Positions 39,453-46,252 of a stretch of DNA of 64,000 nucleotides are shown piece by piece. This DNA is from Thioalbus denitrificans (GTDB taxonomy: Bacteria; Pseudomonadota; Gammaproteobacteria; DSM-26407), in the NCBI RefSeq assembly GCF_003337735.1, contig NZ_QPJY01000001.1, positions 302,650 to 366,649 on the forward strand, in the 5' to 3' direction. Position 1 is the first letter of the stretch. Every line of letters starts with the position of its first letter. The notes beneath the pieces are model-generated. The model had not been told where the DNA came from, did not search any database, and saw nothing but the letters and a program-made list of their open reading frames with translations. The position numbers were made by a program, and so were the translations under genes.

Positions 39453-39851
39453 ATGACGATATTTACGTTTTCGGCCGATGGTGGATGGCAGACAATAGAA
39501 GACTTTCTTGCGGTTCCTGATGTGTCAGATTGTGCTGAAGAAAGAGCCCTGGCCGGTTTTTCAAAGTATCCAGCGCTCTCTGTTGGCGATACGGAGGGTG
39601 GTGCTTTCTGTGTTGAGATTTATGGCCGGGAATTCGGTGCGGCATCTAGAAAGCAGTCGCAATATGAATATTTGGTAGCTGTAGATGTCGGTGACTCCGG
39701 AGAATTTATCGCAATTCCTTCGCTTCCCGACCTCCTGGAGTTCATGCGCTTGACGATTCCTTTATGCGTTACCATTGATGACTGGCGAATCCGACACGAG
39801 AAATATATGGCGGAAATCGAGGAAAAATTGAACTCAGGGCGTCAGAAGTGA
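39453..39851 (+). CDS. Unknown 132-residue cassette-type protein
   Basis: A small acidic soluble protein I do not recognise (MTIFTFSADGGWQTIEDFLA, GGAFCVEIYGREFGAASRKQ, FIAIPSLPDLLEFMRLTIP). The pattern of a compact alpha/beta protein resembles many immunity or cassette proteins, without a firm family match. Two ATGs are possible: 39447 and 39453; AAGGGA is well spaced only for the second. About 10 bases after the stop, CCCTAACC resembles an R'' box, but no complete site follows before element E2. Confidence 0.65.
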   Translation: MTIFTFSADGGWQTIEDFLAVPDVSDCAEERALAGFSKYPALSVGDTEGGAFCVEIYGREFGAASRKQSQYEYLVAVDVGDSGEFIAIPSLPDLLEFMRLTIPLCVTIDDWRIRHEKYMAEIEEKLNSGRQK

Positions 39852-39945
39852 AAATATAATCGAGCCCTAACCCCTCGTTCTGACCATTACACACAGGTCA
39901 TGGCGTAAAATCACGGCTCCCAGGGCGAATAGATCAACGCAAGCA

Positions 39946-40000
39946 AAAAGGGGTCGGTGACAAATGAGAATCTTTATAATTACCAGTTGTCACCGACACC
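39946..40000. repeat. Palindromic element E2 (inverted copy of E1)
   Basis: This is nearly the exact reverse complement of E1, with the same AT-rich centre. The right terminal repeat reads TTGTCACCGACACC, one base off. It merges into the following 39-base tandem repeat. Confidence 0.8.
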
Positions 40001-40074
40001 TGAACAACGGGGTCGGACCAGCGTAACCGACTAAGCACCTGAACAACGGGGTCGGACCAGCGTAACCGACTAAG
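39997..40074. repeat. Two perfect 39-base tandem repeats
   Basis: Unit 39997-40035 is repeated at 40036-40074. The core (GAACAACGGGGTCGGACCAG plus CGTAACC) is also found inside the attC-like site at 38411 and in changed form at 42381. The second unit joins directly to repeat R1. Confidence 0.9.
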
Positions 40075-40081
40075 TATTCAA

Positions 40082-40208
40082 GAAAAATCGGAAATATGTG
40101 GCCATATTCTGCGCTTGCAAGCCACATTTACGCGTCATAAACGATGAATGTTGCGTGGAGTGCCGACACCGCCGCTTCCTGCGCGGAGGCGCCAGCATCC
40201 GGCAACTC
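40082..40208 (-). pseudogene. Repeat R1, left copy: gene remnant on the minus strand
   Basis: About 125 bases closely related to 42428-42550, in direct orientation. In both copies the minus strand reads LPDAGASAQEA, SALHATFIV and MWLASAEYG with mostly conservative changes, which suggests a formerly coding sequence. This copy has an in-frame stop after FIVYDA. I do not recognise the protein. Confidence 0.5.
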
Positions 40209-40232
40209 CACAGCGCAGCGGGCGGGGTCAGG

Positions 40233-40254
40233 TCTAACATTCCAACAGTTAGGA
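40233..40254. other. Collapsed attC-like site
   Basis: TCTAACA and GTTAGGA lie only 10 bases apart. They look like R'' and R' boxes of an attC site whose centre has been lost. A gene follows 45 bases later. Confidence 0.3.
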
Positions 40255-40298
40255 CGGGATGACAAGTTAATAAACTGTAGCCGGCTTTAAAAAATTGC

Positions 40299-40604
40299 AT
40301 GCACAACTTACAAAGGAATGTGTTTTTCGTGATGGTATTAGCTGGCGGCAGTGCTTCGACCTACGATCTGGAACACAATTTAAATTCCCTGGTGGGCAGC
40401 AAGCTGAAACCCGCAGAAGCACAAGAAATGAAAGTGGTTCAGCGAGTGGACGGGAAACCATCGCTCTATGAGTTTAATTCCAGAAATGGCCAGTGCACTG
40501 TTCTGGTCGCCATCAACCCGCGCACACAGGTTATAGAGGGTTGGCGCTATCAAAGCGGGTCGAAGCGTTGCCGGAAAACCCGCGAGTATGGCCATGCCTG
40601 GTAG
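40299..40604 (+). CDS. Unknown 101-residue protein, possibly exported
   Basis: The start MHNLQRNVFFVMVLAGGSAS is hydrophobic and could be a weak signal peptide. The rest (NSLVGSKLKPAEAQEMKVVQ, NGQCTVLVAINPRTQVIEGW) has two cysteines and looks like a small periplasmic domain. Not recognised. The ATG at 40299 lacks a good ribosome site; AAAGGA lies further inside at 40311, so the true start is uncertain. Confidence 0.55.
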   Translation: MHNLQRNVFFVMVLAGGSASTYDLEHNLNSLVGSKLKPAEAQEMKVVQRVDGKPSLYEFNSRNGQCTVLVAINPRTQVIEGWRYQSGSKRCRKTREYGHAW

Positions 40605-40704
40605 CAAAACGGCGCGGGTTGCGGGCGCGGTGCGCAAGTAACACAGGGGCCGGCCACGGTTTTCCTATGCGGCATCTGGCCCACGAACACAATCACGGGG
40701 CGTC

Positions 40705-41004
40705 ATGCAAATGAATAGTACCAGACCAGCTCCCAATGAGGTACGGCCGATAGTCCGGGTGCTCGCAGTCATCCTTGCGATTTGCTGCTGGGGTGTCGCA
40801 TTGATGATTGCGTACTCATTTGCACTTTCTGGTAGTGTCGCTGAAGGTTCAATCAAGGTTTTGGCCAGCGCCGTGCTTTTCGGTTCAGTATCAAGCTTTG
40901 TTGTCGTAAAAGGTTTTGTCCCGCCCTGGCTCATGCGCCTTATCCCGTTCGTCGGCTCGGCCACGGCCGGTCAGGAGTTGAGGAAAAATAAATGGAATCG
41001 GTGA
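40705..41004 (+). CDS. Small two-helix membrane protein
   Basis: A 99-residue protein with two or three hydrophobic stretches (VLAVILAICCWGVALMIAYS near 19-38; IKVLASAVLFGSVSSFVVVK near 50-69). Not recognised. Its C-terminal residues KWNR and stop codon come from the left end of the decayed element E3, just as E1 supplies the end of the gene at 36419. Confidence 0.55.
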   Translation: MQMNSTRPAPNEVRPIVRVLAVILAICCWGVALMIAYSFALSGSVAEGSIKVLASAVLFGSVSSFVVVKGFVPPWLMRLIPFVGSATAGQELRKNKWNR

Positions 41005-41035
41005 CAGCTGGTTATTGTAAAGATTGTCATCTGTT
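40994..41035. repeat. Decayed palindromic element E3
   Basis: The left part and centre of E1 are recognisable (AATCGGTGACAGCTGGTTAT, then TGTAAAGATTGTCAT), while the right terminal repeat is lost. Confidence 0.65.
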
Positions 41036-41080
41036 TTCAATCTCTTCTGGCTCAGTACGACTGAAATCGACTTAAGCTTT

Positions 41081-41545
41081 ATGAAAAATATCGTCATCAC
41101 GATATGCTATTTGCTGTTGTTCGGTTGTGGCCCAACTAGATACAGCTATGATTGCACTGTGCCATCTTTTGTGATTCAGTCGCCGCACATAATAAATGAG
41201 TCATTCCCAACGGATGACTACTTGAAGAGCAGTTGCAAGATCAAGACCGCTAAAAATTATACAATCTTAACGAAAACAAATGGTGTTGTTGTTGATGTCC
41301 GTCAGGAGGCGTTTAGGCCAACGCTTTACATGAGTCCGCGATCAGATACGGGAAAAAGGATTGTCATAACGGGCCAGGATATTTACGAAACGGCGCCGAT
41401 GCATTCATATGCGATTGATATTGAGTTGTCTTCAAAGCGAAGCATCTCTTTTGATGTTCGTGATTCAGAGAACAACCATATCGATACAATTGCGCTTGCA
41501 TATACGCCAGTTGTCTGCGAATGCGTGGGATATGATGCACCATAA
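41081..41545 (+). CDS. Small lipoprotein of unknown function
   Basis: A 154-residue protein with a lipoprotein signal (MKNIVITICYLLLFGCGPTR; lipobox LFGC, Cys16), followed by a beta-rich domain with several cysteines (YDCTVP, SSCKIK, CECVGYDAP). Not recognised. The ATG at 41081 begins the signal; an in-frame upstream ATG at 41024 would overlap element E3 and is rejected. Strongly AT-rich compared with the core genome. Confidence 0.7.
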   Translation: MKNIVITICYLLLFGCGPTRYSYDCTVPSFVIQSPHIINESFPTDDYLKSSCKIKTAKNYTILTKTNGVVVDVRQEAFRPTLYMSPRSDTGKRIVITGQDIYETAPMHSYAIDIELSSKRSISFDVRDSENNHIDTIALAYTPVVCECVGYDAP

Positions 41546-41551
41546 AGGGCT

Positions 41552-41608
41552 GACGCTGCCTTTCAGCGGACGCAGGAGCCGTTGCGGCTCCGGTGCTGAA
41601 AGCGTTCG
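41552..41608. repeat. Large imperfect palindrome after the lipoprotein gene
   Basis: CTTTCAGC (41560) pairs with GCTGAAAG (41595), and GGAGCCG (41575) with CGGCTCC (41585). It could be a divergent attC site or a transcription terminator without T-run. Confidence 0.55.
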
Positions 41609-41647
41609 CTGGCCGCCCGATAAAGTGCTGTGATTTGAGGGGATGGC

Positions 41648-42367
41648 ATGTCACCGAGTACGGATGAACCAAAGGTGGATCAGGCAGCATCCCCTCGCCA
41701 GTGGATCAGACTGGTTGCTGTTTATCTGTTCATACCCCTGGTTCTCCTGGTGTGCGGAGGGGATTTCGGTTGGTGCCAGGCGTGGGTCTATTCCCTGCTG
41801 ATTGTCGCCGCCGGCCCGGGGGGGCGCCTTTGGGCGGAACGGCGGCATCCGGGGTTGATGGCCGAGCGGCAGAACATGGAGAAGGTCCAAAGAGCGAAGG
41901 CATGGGACAGGGTGCTAGCGCCGTTGATGGCGCTGAGTGTGAGTTTCCCCCCGGTCATCGTGGCCGGGCTGGATCATCGCTTTGACTGGTCACCCGAATT
42001 TCCGTTGTGGCTCATGGTGCTCGGCTTCCTCTTGATCGCGCTAGGATACGCTTTCGCTGCGTGGGCATTGATAGAGAACCGCTTTTTCTCCAGCGTGGTG
42101 CGTATTCAGGTGGAACGGGGGCATGTGGTTTGCGACAGCGGCCCCTATCGGATAGTTCGACACCCGGGCTACGCCGGAAACATGTTGGCGCTCCCGGGTA
42201 TGGCGCTGGCCTTGAACTCGTTGTGGACACTTGTTCCGGCGGCGGTGGCGCTGGTCATCGCGGTGATCAGAACGGCGCTGGAGGACCGGACTCTACAGGA
42301 CGAGTTACCGGGCTATCGCGACTATGCGCGACGCGTGCGCTATCGGTTGATTCCCGGGATTTACTGA
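41648..42367 (+). CDS. Isoprenylcysteine carboxyl methyltransferase-like membrane protein
   Basis: A 239-residue polytopic protein of the ICMT/PEMT superfamily. Hydrophobic helices occur at about 22-40, 45-60, 92-110, 120-140 and 195-212. The SAM-binding signature GPYRIVRHPGYAGNML and the ELPGYRDYARRVRYRLIPGIY end are typical of bacterial ICMT-like methyltransferases, whose substrates are mostly unknown. Base composition is closer to the core genome than the genes before it. It is the last gene before the right flank of the island. Confidence 0.82.
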   Translation: MSPSTDEPKVDQAASPRQWIRLVAVYLFIPLVLLVCGGDFGWCQAWVYSLLIVAAGPGGRLWAERRHPGLMAERQNMEKVQRAKAWDRVLAPLMALSVSFPPVIVAGLDHRFDWSPEFPLWLMVLGFLLIALGYAFAAWALIENRFFSSVVRIQVERGHVVCDSGPYRIVRHPGYAGNMLALPGMALALNSLWTLVPAAVALVIAVIRTALEDRTLQDELPGYRDYARRVRYRLIPGIY

Positions 42368-42380
42368 AGGGACTCATCTG

Positions 42381-42550
42381 CTGCGAACAGCGGGGCCGGA
42401 TCGGCGTTATCGACCATGTAGGCTAGAAAAACCGGAAATAGCTGGCCATATTCTGCGCTTGCAAGCCACATTTGCACGTCATGAACGATGAATGTTGCGT
42501 GGAGTGCCGACCGCACCGCTTCCTGCGCGGAGGCGCCAGCATCCGGCAAC
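42381..42550 (-). pseudogene. Repeat R1, right copy, with upstream extension
   Basis: This is the direct-repeat partner of 40037-40208. On the minus strand it reads VLPDAGASAQEAVRSALHAT then FIVHDVQMWLASAEYGQLF without a stop, and the open frame continues through the antisense of the thyA fragment to 42669. That longer frame is a chimera of two remnants, so I treat the segment as a decayed gene. Confidence 0.45.
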
Positions 42551-42564
42551 ACCATGACAACGCT

Positions 42565-42670
42565 GTCAGCGCCTGGAACCAGAGCGAAATAGAGCCCATG
42601 GCTCTGCCGTCCGGACACCTCCTGTTCCGGTCCCGCATCGCCGGGGGGCGGCTCTCCCGCCACTTCCACC
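42565..42670 (+). pseudogene. Decayed thyA fragment
   Basis: About 106 bases align without gaps to thyA positions 35579-35684, roughly three quarters identical by eye. The translation SAWNQSEIEPMALPSGHLLF matches Thy[21 protein letters not shown], but the catalytic cysteine is replaced by glycine. Nothing before or after continues the match. With intact thyA on the left, it brackets the island. Confidence 0.75.
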
Positions 42671-42773
42671 TCTCCCCTCCGAAGCGGGACGACCTCCGGC
42701 TCTGCCGCTAAACCTGCCCCCTTCCCGCAGTGCGCCGCAACGCCCGGTTGCGGGCGCGATGGCCGCGCCCGCC

Positions 42774-42801
42774 TTGCGGTTGGGTTGCTTGTGTCTATAG
42801 T
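42774..42801 (+). promoter_or_regulatory. Candidate promoter at the right edge of the island
   Basis: TTGCGG (42774-42779), 16 bases, TATAGT (42796-42801). It is the second copy of the promoter at 36060-36087 and lies about 155 bases before the isomerase-like gene. The stretch 42802-42955 shows no gene. Confidence 0.55.
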
Positions 42802-42955
42802 TCAACAGGTTGGGTCAAGCCGTACTGCCGCGTCCGCGGCGGGGTGGCTGCAAGGGTCGGCAGGGTTCGGTGACAGGTGCGACTCGGCACCCAGACCTGC
42901 GGCCCGCTTTCCCGACCCCGCAGCCGGGGCAGTTGTGCCGATGGAGGACAATAAC

Positions 42956-43267
42956 ATGCTGTATCACCTGGATTTCCATGTGGAATACCCGGCATCCATG
43001 CCGCAGAAGGATCTCTTCTCAATCTGGGCCCGGGAAGCCGATGCGGCCCTGGGCGCGAAGCAGGCGGGCGTGGTCGTCGATCTCTGGAAATGCGTGGGCG
43101 CCCGGCGCGTGATCGCCGTCGTCAACGTGGACAGCCTCGACACCCTCGACCAGATCCTGCTCGATTTGCCGATCATGAAGGAGCATGGCCAGCACGTGCA
43201 GATCGACGTGACCCCCCTGCGCCGGTACGAGGACTTCGCGGCGGATGTGAAGAAGCGGCTGGGCTGA
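42956..43267 (+). CDS. Muconolactone isomerase-like small protein
   Basis: A 103-residue ferredoxin-fold protein similar to muconolactone delta-isomerase (CatC-like; MLYHLDFHVEYPASMPQKDL, later VVDLWKCVGARRVIAVVNVD and DLPIMKEHGQHVQIDVTPLR). No other catechol-degradation gene is nearby, so the substrate is uncertain. GGAGG precedes the ATG by 8 bases. The next gene encodes another ferredoxin-like small protein. Confidence 0.75.
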   Translation: MLYHLDFHVEYPASMPQKDLFSIWAREADAALGAKQAGVVVDLWKCVGARRVIAVVNVDSLDTLDQILLDLPIMKEHGQHVQIDVTPLRRYEDFAADVKKRLG

Positions 43268-43328
43268 TATAGCCGCTGCGGGATATCGATGCCGGGGGTG
43301 ACCGCAGGGAGTGCGCCAGGGGCCACGC

Positions 43329-43371
43329 GGGTGGGTGACGAATGGAAGCGCCTTCCATTCCTCGCCCACCC
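43329..43371. repeat. Strong hairpin between two small genes
   Basis: GGGTGGG pairs with CCCACCC, and GAATGGAAG with CTTCCATTC across a 3-base loop. It lacks a T-run and lies about 50 bases before the next start, so it may be an attenuator or mRNA stabiliser. Confidence 0.6.
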
Positions 43372-43423
43372 CATATCGACAAGACCCCGTTGCTCCCGGC
43401 CATTGCGACAGGAGACATGTCAA

Positions 43424-43705
43424 ATGACAACGCTCATCATCTTTCACGAAGTTGAAGATGGGCGGCGGTGGGCGAGCGCCTGGAAACAGGGGCCTGGCAG
43501 CCGTCAGGAAATGTTTGCCCGAATTGGCGTCACGGCCCGTTGCTTCCGGGACCCTGAACATCCGGACTCGACGGGCCTGATACTGGAAGTGCCGGATATG
43601 GAGCGCTTCCAGACCTTCATGGCATCCGAAGAGGCGAAGAAGGCCATGGAAGAGGATCGTCTCAAGGTCGGGACGATGCGGGTGCTCGCAGAGTTCGTCC
43701 CCTAG
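43424..43705 (+). CDS. Dimeric alpha/beta-barrel-like small protein
   Basis: A 93-residue protein (TTLIIFHEVEDGRRWASAWK, RCFRDPEHPDSTGLILEVPD, FMASEEAKKAMEEDRLK). The alternation fits an antibiotic-biosynthesis-monooxygenase-type or related dimeric barrel fold. No catalytic role can be assigned. AGGAGA lies 11 bases before the ATG at 43424. Confidence 0.65.
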   Translation: MTTLIIFHEVEDGRRWASAWKQGPGSRQEMFARIGVTARCFRDPEHPDSTGLILEVPDMERFQTFMASEEAKKAMEEDRLKVGTMRVLAEFVP

Positions 43706-43719
43706 CGGAGAGGCAATGG

Positions 43720-43775
43720 GAGGGGTCGGTGACAACGGGTGATTCTCTGGATTCACATTCGTCATCGATCCTTTT
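43720..43775. repeat. Palindromic element E4
   Basis: The left end GGGGTCGGTGACAA is identical to E1, the centre differs, and the right end is changed to GTCATCGATCC. It lies 15 bases after the preceding stop codon. Confidence 0.65.
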
Positions 43776-43830
43776 CATGGGTTGGGAAATCCTCCCCGGT
43801 CAGGTATGGCTTCGGATTTGACGGGCGACA

Positions 43831-44679
43831 ATGGCTGGCAACTGGTCAGTGGCAGAGGTTGAAGCGGCTGTTGAGGATTACTTCGACATGCTTCGGCGCG
43901 AGCTGACGGGTCGCCGGTTCAACAAGGCGGCGCATCGGCGTGCACTCCGGGAGCGTCTGAACAACCGGTCCGATGGATCAGTGGAGTTGAAGCACCAGAA
44001 TATCAGCGCCGTGCTGATCGAGATGGGTATTCCCTATATCGATGGCTACAAGCCCCGATTCAATTACCAGCGTTCGCTGTTGCCGGCGGTGGTTGCGGAA
44101 TACCTGAAGCACAATCCGGAGATTCAGGCGCTGTTCCTGGCCGACTCGGAGATGACGCCCGCAATCCCGTCTGTGGAGGACTTTCTGGCGGCGCGGGAGG
44201 CGCCGCCGGCCCGGGATGTTCGAAGCCCCACTATGGTTGCGGAGGGCTCAGTCATCTACAACCCCATCGGCATGAACTACCTGGAGATCGAGGCGCGGAA
44301 TCAGTTGCTCGGCGGCGCCGGCGAGCAGTTCGTGATCAATTTCGAGCGCGCCCGTCTCATTCATGCGGGACAGGAGGCGCTTGCCGATCGAATCGAGCAG
44401 GTATCCGTGACAGTGGGGCCGTCGGCCGGGTTCGATATCCACTCATTCGAAGTGAATGGATCCGATCGGTTCATCGAGGCCAAGACCACGAAGTACGGTA
44501 AGAGCACGCCGTTCTTCATCACGCCCAGTGAACTCCGATTTTCCCGCGATAACGCATCCCGGTATTTTCTGTACCGGATCTTCAGGTTCCGCACCGATCC
44601 GCGCCTGTTCGCATTGCATGGCCACCTGGAGGGACAGTGCAAGCTGGAGCCGTCACAGTACATGGCGTGGCCTGCATGA
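43831..44679 (+). CDS. DUF3883 restriction-nuclease-like protein
   Basis: A 282-residue protein. The N-terminal half (VAEVEAAVEDYFDMLRRELT, VELKHQNISAVLIEMG) is helical. The C-terminal half is a DUF3883 domain: GGAGEQFVINFERARLIHAG, then SAGFDIHSFEVNGSDRFIEA with KTTKYGKSTPFFITPSEL. The D...ExK arrangement (D in GFDI, E and K in IEAKTT) is that of PD-(D/E)xK nucleases. DUF3883 occurs in many restriction or defence proteins. It is solitary here, without a methylase. Confidence 0.75.
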   Translation: MAGNWSVAEVEAAVEDYFDMLRRELTGRRFNKAAHRRALRERLNNRSDGSVELKHQNISAVLIEMGIPYIDGYKPRFNYQRSLLPAVVAEYLKHNPEIQALFLADSEMTPAIPSVEDFLAAREAPPARDVRSPTMVAEGSVIYNPIGMNYLEIEARNQLLGGAGEQFVINFERARLIHAGQEALADRIEQVSVTVGPSAGFDIHSFEVNGSDRFIEAKTTKYGKSTPFFITPSELRFSRDNASRYFLYRIFRFRTDPRLFALHGHLEGQCKLEPSQYMAWPA

Positions 44680-44713
44680 AGGCCGGACCTGGCGGATGAT
44701 GGGAGGGGCAGGT

Positions 44714-45070
44714 GTGTCGAAGCCGACGTGGAATCCCGGTCTCAGGGCGGTCCTGAATGAATTGCCGCTCGATTTGCCTGGCGTGGTGGAAGGGAAGATG
44801 TTCGGTTTTCCCGCCTACTACGTGCACGGCAAGCTGTTCGCCTGCCTCTATGGCGAGGGGGTCGGGCTCAAGGTGCCCGGAGAAATCGCGAACAGCCTGC
44901 TGACGGAGAGGCATGTCGTTCCTTTTCAACCGCTTGGGAGGCCGCCCATGAGGGAATGGGTCCAGATCAACCGCCCGCAGGCGGAGGATTACCGCCAGGA
45001 TGCGGCACTCTTCCGGGCTTCGGCGGAGTTCGTTGGCACGGTGGTGGGAACTGCAGGGAAGAAGAGATGA
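44714..45070 (+). CDS. TfoX N-terminal-like / YjbR-fold protein
   Basis: A 118-residue protein with the TfoX_N-like pattern VVEGKMFGFPAYYVHGKLFA, YGEGVGLKVPGEIANSLL and PMREWVQINRP. Such single-domain proteins are widespread and uncharacterised, and are not the competence regulator itself. The GTG at 44714 has GGGAGGGGCAG directly upstream; an in-phase longer frame overlaps the DUF3883 gene. Confidence 0.7.
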   Translation: MSKPTWNPGLRAVLNELPLDLPGVVEGKMFGFPAYYVHGKLFACLYGEGVGLKVPGEIANSLLTERHVVPFQPLGRPPMREWVQINRPQAEDYRQDAALFRASAEFVGTVVGTAGKKR

Positions 45071-45182
45071 CGCCATGTGAGCGGGCCGGCGCCCGGGTCA
45101 TGTTGCTGTTTCCCGCAAGCCGGGGCGCGGAGTCCGTCGCAGGGTCCCACGTCCCGGGCGGTGAAGTCGGGCGGCAGCGTTC

Positions 45183-45485
45183 ATGACACTCGTCCGGCTC
45201 ATCGTCGCCGCGCTGCCCCAACTCCTGCTGCTGCTCGCCGTGGGCGGGGCGCTGGATCTGCTCGGCGGCTGGAACCACACGGACGGGGCCATGGGCGCGT
45301 TGCTCGGGCTCATCATTCTGAGCCCGGTGGCCACCGCCCTCCTGCTGGGGCTGGAGGCGGTGGGCGCCTTCCGCCAGCGCCGGCGGGGGGTTCGGCCGGT
45401 CACCTTCAGGCCGGGGCTCGCGGCGTTGCTCTTCGCCGAGGCCCTGGTCATCGACGGCGTCCTGTTGACCCAGATGCGCATGTAG
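45183..45485 (+). CDS. Small membrane protein of unknown function
   Basis: A 100-residue protein with three hydrophobic helices (VRLIVAALPQLLLLLAVGGA; GALLGLIILSPVATALLLGL; GLAALLFAEALVIDGVLL). Not recognised. Base composition is again that of the core genome. Confidence 0.55.
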   Translation: MTLVRLIVAALPQLLLLLAVGGALDLLGGWNHTDGAMGALLGLIILSPVATALLLGLEAVGAFRQRRRGVRPVTFRPGLAALLFAEALVIDGVLLTQMRM

Positions 45486-45601
45486 GCGGCCCGGTCATGC
45501 CTTCGGGCCGTGACGGTGGCGCGGGGCGAGCTCTGCCGTCAGGAACAGGCGCACCGGCGCGGGCAAGGGTCCGGCCGCCGCGATGCCACGGAGACACGGA
45601 C

Positions 45602-46051
45602 ATGGAGGCTTTCGGGAACGAACTGGCGGGCGGCTGCCACTGCGGCAACATCCGCTACCGGCTGCAGACGGGGAAAAGCCCCGCGGAACTGCCCCTGCGG
45701 AGTTGCCGGTGCTCTTTCTGCCGGCGGATCGGGGCCCGCTACACCGCCGACCCGGAAGGCGCGCTGCGCATCGGGATCGCCGATCCCGCGGCGGTCAGCC
45801 GCTACCGCTTCGCCTCCGGGGTGGTGGACTTCCTGGTCTGCCGCCGCTGCGGTGGCATGCCCGCCGCGCTGACCGGGATCGACGGCCGGACCTTCGGCAT
45901 CGTCAACGCCAACACCCTGCAGACGCCCCTCGAGGGAGACGCCCCCGTGGTCGATTTCTCCGCCGAGACGCCGGAAGCGGGCCGGGAGCGGCGCCGGCGG
46001 ACGTGGATCGGCCGGGTGACGCTCCCGGAGGGCATGGAGGCGCCGGGATGA
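45602..46051 (+). CDS. GFA-like zinc-binding protein
   Basis: A 149-residue protein of the glutathione-dependent formaldehyde-activating (GFA/CENP-V) family. Zinc cysteines are visible in GGCHCGNIRY, SCRCSFCRR and FLVCRRCGGMPA. Most family members have no proven enzymatic role. The ATG at 45602 follows GGAGACACGG. Confidence 0.82.
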   Translation: MEAFGNELAGGCHCGNIRYRLQTGKSPAELPLRSCRCSFCRRIGARYTADPEGALRIGIADPAAVSRYRFASGVVDFLVCRRCGGMPAALTGIDGRTFGIVNANTLQTPLEGDAPVVDFSAETPEAGRERRRRTWIGRVTLPEGMEAPG

Positions 46052-46252
46052 GGCCCGCGCCGCCGGGCCGACGCGCCGAATCCCCCGATGGGCTATCATT
46101 TTCTTCTCGCCGTCCAGTCGGGCCGGGGAAGCGATTCGCTGCCGCCCCGCCCCGATGCTGAAGGACCGGGGCGCGTGTGAACAACAACCGGAAACGGGGC
46201 GGTCGCCACGGGTTGGCCGCCACCGCCGGGACAGCCAGACAGGGAGATGCCG

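Noticed and set aside
37179-39851. Toxin-antitoxin pair among the cassette genes
   Set aside because: No recognised toxin or antitoxin fold and no overlapping two-gene unit; each gene stands alone between putative attC sites.
42361-42669. A 102-codon minus-strand frame over R1 and the thyA fragment
   Set aside because: It joins an R1 remnant to the antisense of the thyA fragment; the chimeric origin makes a functional gene unlikely.
42565-42670. A second functional thymidylate synthase
   Set aside because: Only about 35 codons are left and the catalytic cysteine is missing.
36000-45000. Integron integrase or phage/IS transposase gene within the island
   Set aside because: No frame shows tyrosine-recombinase or transposase motifs; the mobilising enzyme must be elsewhere or lost.
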